From assembly GCF_000423705.1 (NCBI RefSeq), contig NZ_AUIM01000013.1:7501-71500 (forward strand): a stretch of 64,000 nt of DNA, written 5' to 3'. The notes below the pieces were generated by a model, which saw only the letters and a program-made list of their open reading frames with translations, had not been told where the DNA came from and made no database searches. The position numbers and the translations under genes were made by a program. This DNA comes from Stappia stellulata DSM 5886. Lineage in GTDB: Bacteria; Pseudomonadota; Alphaproteobacteria; Rhizobiales; Stappiaceae. Below, piece by piece: positions 59,914-64,000 of this stretch (positions within the stretch are counted from its first letter, which is position 1; every line of letters starts with the position of its first letter).

Positions 59914-60636
59914 ATGGCCCGCATCTTCTGTTTCTGGACCGGTTCCAACGAGATGAGCGAGAACCGCAAACGCGGCATTGCGTCTCTGCGCGCGAACACC
60001 GGTTGCGAAATCGTCCTGATCACGCCGGACACACTCACCGACCTGGTGCCGGCGGCGGACCTTCATCCCGCTTATCGCCACCTCAATCTGGCGCATCGCG
60101 CCGATTACTTGCGCTGCTATGCCATGCGGCACGAAGGCGGCGGATATGCCGACATCAAGCCCAATCACCACGACTGGACGCCCTGGTTCGACCGTCTGGC
60201 GTCGAGCCCGAAGCTTTGGGCCATCGGGTATCGGGAGCATTCGCCCGGCTCGGTCTCCAACATGTACACGTCGTCGAAAGACCTCGGGCGCGCCGCGCCA
60301 CGCCGCGCGGCCGCCTATCTCCACCGAAAGTGGCTTCAGGCCAACCACAAGCGGCTGATCGGCTGCTGCGCCTTCATCTGCAAGCCCGGCACACCCTTCG
60401 TCGAGGAATGGTGGCGGGAGATGAACCGCCGTCTCGACCGCCTGCTTCCCGAGCTGGAACGAAACCCGGCGCGCAGGCCGCACGAGCGGCCCGGCGACCT
60501 CGTCGACGGCGTGCCGTCACGCTATCCGGTTCCCTGGACGCATATTCTGGGCGACATCTTTCATCCGCTCGGACTGAAATACACCCGCCGCATGTCGCGC
60601 GACCTGCCGCCGCCGGAGTCGCGCAATTACCGTTAG
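59914..60636 (+). CDS. Glycosyltransferase-like protein with DxK in place of DxD
   Basis: This protein of about 240 residues resembles the sugar-binding DXD (GT32-type) family: MARIFCFWTGSNEMS at the start and ADYLRCYAMRHEGGGYADIKPNHHDW in the middle. The usual metal-binding D-x-D of this motif reads D80-I-K82, which suggests changed metal binding or loss of activity. The C-terminal part (PWTHILGDIFHPLGLKYTRRMS) also matches family ends. A frame-compatible ATG at 59872 (14 codons upstream, AAAGGA near) is an alternative start. It is transcribed towards the AsmA gene end, opposite to the two GT2 genes. Confidence 0.75.
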   Translation: MARIFCFWTGSNEMSENRKRGIASLRANTGCEIVLITPDTLTDLVPAADLHPAYRHLNLAHRADYLRCYAMRHEGGGYADIKPNHHDWTPWFDRLASSPKLWAIGYREHSPGSVSNMYTSSKDLGRAAPRRAAAYLHRKWLQANHKRLIGCCAFICKPGTPFVEEWWREMNRRLDRLLPELERNPARRPHERPGDLVDGVPSRYPVPWTHILGDIFHPLGLKYTRRMSRDLPPPESRNYR

Positions 60637-60661
60637 GGCGGGAGGCGCCGGTTGGCGAAGC

Positions 60662-63562
60662 CTATTGCACCGGCGGCCGGTCTTCGTCCTGTTTCTTCTG
60701 GCCGAGACCGAAGGACCCGAGAAAGCCGGACGGCAGGCCGAAGCCCTGTTCCACCGCGTCGAGCACTTCCTTGTCGTCGACCTCGCCATCCAGCACCTTC
60801 TGCACGTCGATCTCGGTGTTGCCGCCCGTCGCGCGTTGCAGCGCCTCGTTGGCGACCTCGCCGAGACCGCCGGACGGAACGCTGTCGGCAACGCCCTTGA
60901 ACAGCCCGCCGCCGAGGCTTTCCAGCTGCTTCAGCGCCGCTTGCGGATTGTCGAGAATGCCCTTGATGTCGGGGTAGATCCGCGGCCGGGCCCAGGAGCC
61001 GCGCACGATCACCGGCACGCCCAGGCCGTCCAGCTCACGCGCCTCGCCCTTGTCGCGCGGCACCGGCGCCGCCCCGCCGAGATCGGCGACCACCCGCGGC
61101 TCCAGCCGCCAGTCGAGCGTCTTTTGCGGCATGTCGACCGTGCCCGCGCCCGTCAGCCGCACAAGCGGCCCGACCATCTCGAGGTCGGAGGAAGTGGCGA
61201 TGCCCCTGTCGACCGCGAAGCTTGCCGCGAGCACGGAGAAATCCGTCTTCTGCGCCGGGTTTTCCGACCAGCCGAGCAGTGTGTCGACGGTCAGCCCGCG
61301 CACCATCTGCGGAATGTTGAGACCAAGGATAGCGCCATTGGAGAAGTCGAACCGTGCCTGACCCGCGAGGGCCTCGACGAGCTCCGCCTGGCTGGCGCCC
61401 TGTGCGGAGAGATCCATCGAGGCCGCCACCCGGCCCTGGATCCAGTCGAAATCCGCCAGCGCGCTCAGGAAGGGCCGCGCGCTCACATTCTCCAGCGCGC
61501 CCTTGACGCTCACCTGCGGCACCGACCCCGAGCCGTCGAGAACGAGCGTGGCCCGGCCCGCCCCTTCGTAAAGCGCCATTTCCGCAAGCTCGGCGGTCAG
61601 GCGTCCGTCGCTCAGCGCGACCTGAAGCCGGCTGCGGCCGATTTCGATCCCGCTCGCCGAAATCGTCTCCGCGCTCAGATCCAGTTCCGCATCCACGGTT
61701 TTCAGCGCGGCCAGATCGAGCGGGTCGCGCGACCAGCCGGCATCGACGGGCGCTCCGGCTCCGGCTCCGGGCCCGGCGGCACCGGACGCGCCGGCGGTCG
61801 CGGAGCCGGACGCGGACCCGAGATAGGGATCGAGCCCGAGGCGGCGCAGCGCCAGCGTCGCGCTGACGCGCGGGCGTGCACCGCCGAGCGAGACCTCGCC
61901 CCGGCCGCGTCCCTCGATGTCGTCGAGCCGCAACGCCGCGTCGCTGAAACGCACCAGATCCGACGCGGCCTCCAGGTCGCCGGAGAAGGAAAATGCCCGC
62001 AGGCCGCCGCCATCGGGGAGCGGCGTTCCAAGCCAGCTTGCCAGCGCCCGCAGGTCGGCGGTTTCCAGGAACACCCCGCCGTCGAGCGCGCCTTCGGGCG
62101 ACAGCGCGCCCTCAAAGCCCGTGCTCGCCCGCGAACCGGCGATCTCCACCTTTACCGGCGCCGGAAGACCCGTCATCAGCAGGGACGGCGTCGCGCCGCC
62201 CTCCACGCGAAAGGTCTCGCCGCGCCAGACAAAACCGCCCGACAGCGCGACCGGTCCGTCGACACCGGCGAAATCGAGTGCCAGCGCAAGATCGTCAATA
62301 CGCCGCGCGGCCGGATCGTCGCCGATGGGCGCCGGTACGGGCAGATCGTCGATGCCGCCTCCGGTCAGCGTGAGCCGGCCGGACACGTCCAGAGCGCCGA
62401 GAAGCGTGGCCGTGTCGCGCCCGCGGGTGGCAAGCGCGATTTCGCCGCCCAGCGTGCCGCGCGCCTGTTCGCTCCGGCCGGCAAGCGTGAGGACCTGCGA
62501 CAGGCCGAGATCCGAAAGCGTCAGGTCGGCATCGATCTCCGGCGCCGGCGCATCCAGACGCACCTTGCCCTGCCCGCGGATCTCGCCGCCGGCAAGGCGC
62601 AGGGAGAGCGTGCCGATCTCGAGGCTTTCGGCGGAGACCGAAAGGTCGGAGGCAAGAGCGTAGGGGCCGGGATCGCGTGCCAGCGGCATCCGCAGCCCGG
62701 CGAAGAGATCCGTCAGCCCGTCACCATTTGCCGAGACCCGCAGGCGGCTTTGCGCCGACGGCGCCAGGTCGCCCTCGATGGTTGCCTGCGCGTCGGCCGC
62801 GGAAACCGTGAGGTCCACCGCGCTCGCGCCGCCCTCGGACAGCGCCAGCGGGGCGGACACGACGCCGGTCAACGCCACGGTGAGATCGCGGTAGCCGACC
62901 GAGCCGTCGAGTTCGAGCGGCCCGGCGAGCGAGGGAAGCTGAAGCGTCAGGTTGACCGCCTCGACCGTGTGCCGCAATCCGCTGCGCCTGTCGTCGTAGG
63001 TCACCTGTCCGTCGACGATCGTCAGCCGGTCGATGCCGATGCGCGCGAGAAAGGGTGTATCGGTGTCGGCGGCCGGGGCGGACGACGGGGCAGACGGGGC
63101 AGGGACCGGCGCGGCATCCCCGTTCGATTGCGAAATCGCCTGTGTCGCCGAGGTCCAGCGGTCGACGGGAAACGCGGGACGCGGCGACCAGCTCGTCGTG
63201 CCGTCGGGGCCGATTTCGGCCAGGATCACCGGTTGGTCGAGGTTGACGTGGGTAAGGCGGATGTCTCCGCCGAACAGTCCGCTCCAGGCAAGACCGAAAT
63301 CGATTTCGGCCGCGCGCGCGAACTCGACGCCATCGGCGCCGGAGGCCGCGGAAATGCCCACGTCCTCCGCCGTCATCCGGAAACCGGGCAGAAGCGACAG
63401 GCCGACGGGTCCGTCGAGCCGCAGCCGCCAGCCGGTGTTTGCCTCGATGCGCGCGATCAGCTCGGCGCGGATGGCATCCTTCGGCAACAGCAGAGGCACG
63501 ACCAGAACCACAAGGGCCAGGATGAAAAAGAGGCTCAAAAGCCCGACGACGACCCGTTTCAA
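60662..63562 (-). CDS. AsmA family protein
   Basis: This large protein (about 966 residues) has an N-terminal transmembrane helix (GLLSLFFILALVVLVVPLLLP), followed by the AsmA N-terminal domain (IRAELIARIEANTGWRLRLDGPVGLSLLPGFRMTAEDVGIS), a long beta-rich periplasmic body and a C-terminal AsmA-like domain with a final acidic, Gly-rich tail (DGEVDDKEVLDAVEQGFGLPSGFLGSFG). AsmA-like proteins bridge the inner and outer membranes and help move phospholipids outward. The TTG at 63562 has GGGAG at ideal spacing and starts at the family position (xKRVVVG); a GTG at 63592 is an alternative. It runs toward the glycosyltransferase genes. Confidence 0.85.
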   Translation of the reverse strand: MKRVVVGLLSLFFILALVVLVVPLLLPKDAIRAELIARIEANTGWRLRLDGPVGLSLLPGFRMTAEDVGISAASGADGVEFARAAEIDFGLAWSGLFGGDIRLTHVNLDQPVILAEIGPDGTTSWSPRPAFPVDRWTSATQAISQSNGDAAPVPAPSAPSSAPAADTDTPFLARIGIDRLTIVDGQVTYDDRRSGLRHTVEAVNLTLQLPSLAGPLELDGSVGYRDLTVALTGVVSAPLALSEGGASAVDLTVSAADAQATIEGDLAPSAQSRLRVSANGDGLTDLFAGLRMPLARDPGPYALASDLSVSAESLEIGTLSLRLAGGEIRGQGKVRLDAPAPEIDADLTLSDLGLSQVLTLAGRSEQARGTLGGEIALATRGRDTATLLGALDVSGRLTLTGGGIDDLPVPAPIGDDPAARRIDDLALALDFAGVDGPVALSGGFVWRGETFRVEGGATPSLLMTGLPAPVKVEIAGSRASTGFEGALSPEGALDGGVFLETADLRALASWLGTPLPDGGGLRAFSFSGDLEAASDLVRFSDAALRLDDIEGRGRGEVSLGGARPRVSATLALRRLGLDPYLGSASGSATAGASGAAGPGAGAGAPVDAGWSRDPLDLAALKTVDAELDLSAETISASGIEIGRSRLQVALSDGRLTAELAEMALYEGAGRATLVLDGSGSVPQVSVKGALENVSARPFLSALADFDWIQGRVAASMDLSAQGASQAELVEALAGQARFDFSNGAILGLNIPQMVRGLTVDTLLGWSENPAQKTDFSVLAASFAVDRGIATSSDLEMVGPLVRLTGAGTVDMPQKTLDWRLEPRVVADLGGAAPVPRDKGEARELDGLGVPVIVRGSWARPRIYPDIKGILDNPQAALKQLESLGGGLFKGVADSVPSGGLGEVANEALQRATGGNTEIDVQKVLDGEVDDKEVLDAVEQGFGLPSGFLGSFGLGQKKQDEDRPPVQ

Positions 63563-63767
63563 ACCGGTCTCCCAAGAAATTATGCGAATCACCGGCAGTG
63601 TACGGCAAAGCGTGGCCGCAGCGTGGCCGCCCGCACGGTTTTAAAGTGGCCACGCGCATCCGCGCCATGGACAAACTCGTGACAATTTCCGATGTTCAAC
63701 CGCAACACACGGCACGGACCGCGGGAACGACCGGGTTCGTGCCCGCTTGCAAGTGCTAGGAGGGCGC

Positions 63768-64000
63768 ATGTTTCAAGCCTTGAAAAGCTTTTTGAAGAAC
63801 GCCGTGACCGGCGAGAACGACACGTTGACATTCGCCGAGGACGACCATCGTCTGGCGGCGGCCGCACTCCTGGTCCACATCGTCTCCGTCGACGGTGTGG
63901 TGGACGACGCGGAGCGCGCAGCCCTCAACGACGTCCTCAAGCATCACTATCAGCTGACGCCGGAGATGACGGCCGACCTCATCAAGGCGGCGACCCGGCG
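63768..64000 (+). CDS. TerB-like tellurite resistance family protein, 3' end outside window
   Basis: The first 77 codons are in the window and the gene runs off the end. They show MFQALKSFLKNAVTGENDT and then AEDDHRLAAAALLVHIVSVDGVVDDAERAALNDVL, which matches the metal-binding TerB domain (paired acidic residues between helices). CTAGGAGGGCGC precedes the ATG, an excellent ribosome-binding site. Function is not established for most members; it is divergent from the AsmA gene. Confidence 0.85.
   Translation, partial: MFQALKSFLKNAVTGENDTLTFAEDDHRLAAAALLVHIVSVDGVVDDAERAALNDVLKHHYQLTPEMTADLIKAATR

Noticed and set aside
60665-63682. Plus-strand frame of about 1000 codons opposite the AsmA gene
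   Set aside because: Antisense shadow; the minus strand encodes a clear AsmA protein with a membrane helix.

Overview
The window reads as one continuous stretch of GC-rich alphaproteobacterial chromosome, most likely from the order Hyphomicrobiales (Rhizobiales). Marker families common in that order include DUF4167, DUF1178 and DUF2794 proteins, the gene order clpB / DUF4167 / prmC-prfA-ptsP-lysC / ubiG, a nitrilase-grxC-comF cluster, and a probable methylsuccinyl-CoA dehydrogenase of the ethylmalonyl-CoA pathway. A family such as Stappiaceae is only a guess. About 62 protein genes, one tRNA-Leu(CAA) and several terminators and regulatory palindromes can be supported. No phage, CRISPR array, integrase or transposase is visible.

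Layout. 1-12.4 kb is housekeeping: the end of a cell-wall M23 peptidase, ClpB, an RNA-binding-type DUF4167 protein, release factor RF1 (prfA) with its methyltransferase (prmC), PTS-Ntr enzyme I (ptsP), aspartokinase (lysC) and UbiG. 12.4-24.2 kb holds a MarR/DUF1428 pair with a perfect operator, a DUF1178-nitrilase-glutaredoxin-ComF cluster, a methyltransferase, a lone Flp-pilin-like gene, MutT, a GNAT protein, ArgJ, a PpiC-type foldase and SecA. 24.2-32.3 kb holds a glycosyltransferase with a class III cyclase, an L,D-transpeptidase, a PfkB kinase, pyrophosphatase, ThpR, an aldo/keto reductase and a TesA-like esterase divergent from a YbbA/YbbP-like ABC transporter.

35.7-46.1 kb is more accessory: a secreted protein of unknown function, a BI-1 membrane protein, an autotransporter with a subtilisin-like passenger that has lost its catalytic serine, an intergenic palindromic repeat, an orphan terminator that may end a small RNA, a TetR/quinone-reductase pair with three phased operators, and a TRAP transporter. 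46.1-47.3 kb (LysE exporter plus Lrp regulator) has visibly lower GC and may be acquired. 47.5-64 kb holds Mcd, YihY, an EamA exporter, a ferredoxin reductase-like flavoprotein, DsbB, a DedA/YqaA-type protein, tRNA-Leu, an aldolase, a CYTH-CHAD protein, three glycosyltransferases, a large AsmA protein and the start of a TerB-like gene.

I found no clear multi-gene system that looks new. The best leads are single-gene or regulatory: the pseudo-subtilase autotransporter, the cyclase with an unusual purine-selectivity pair, the helically phased TetR operators, and the candidate small RNA at about 41 kb. All functional calls rest on motif and family recognition by eye, with no database search.
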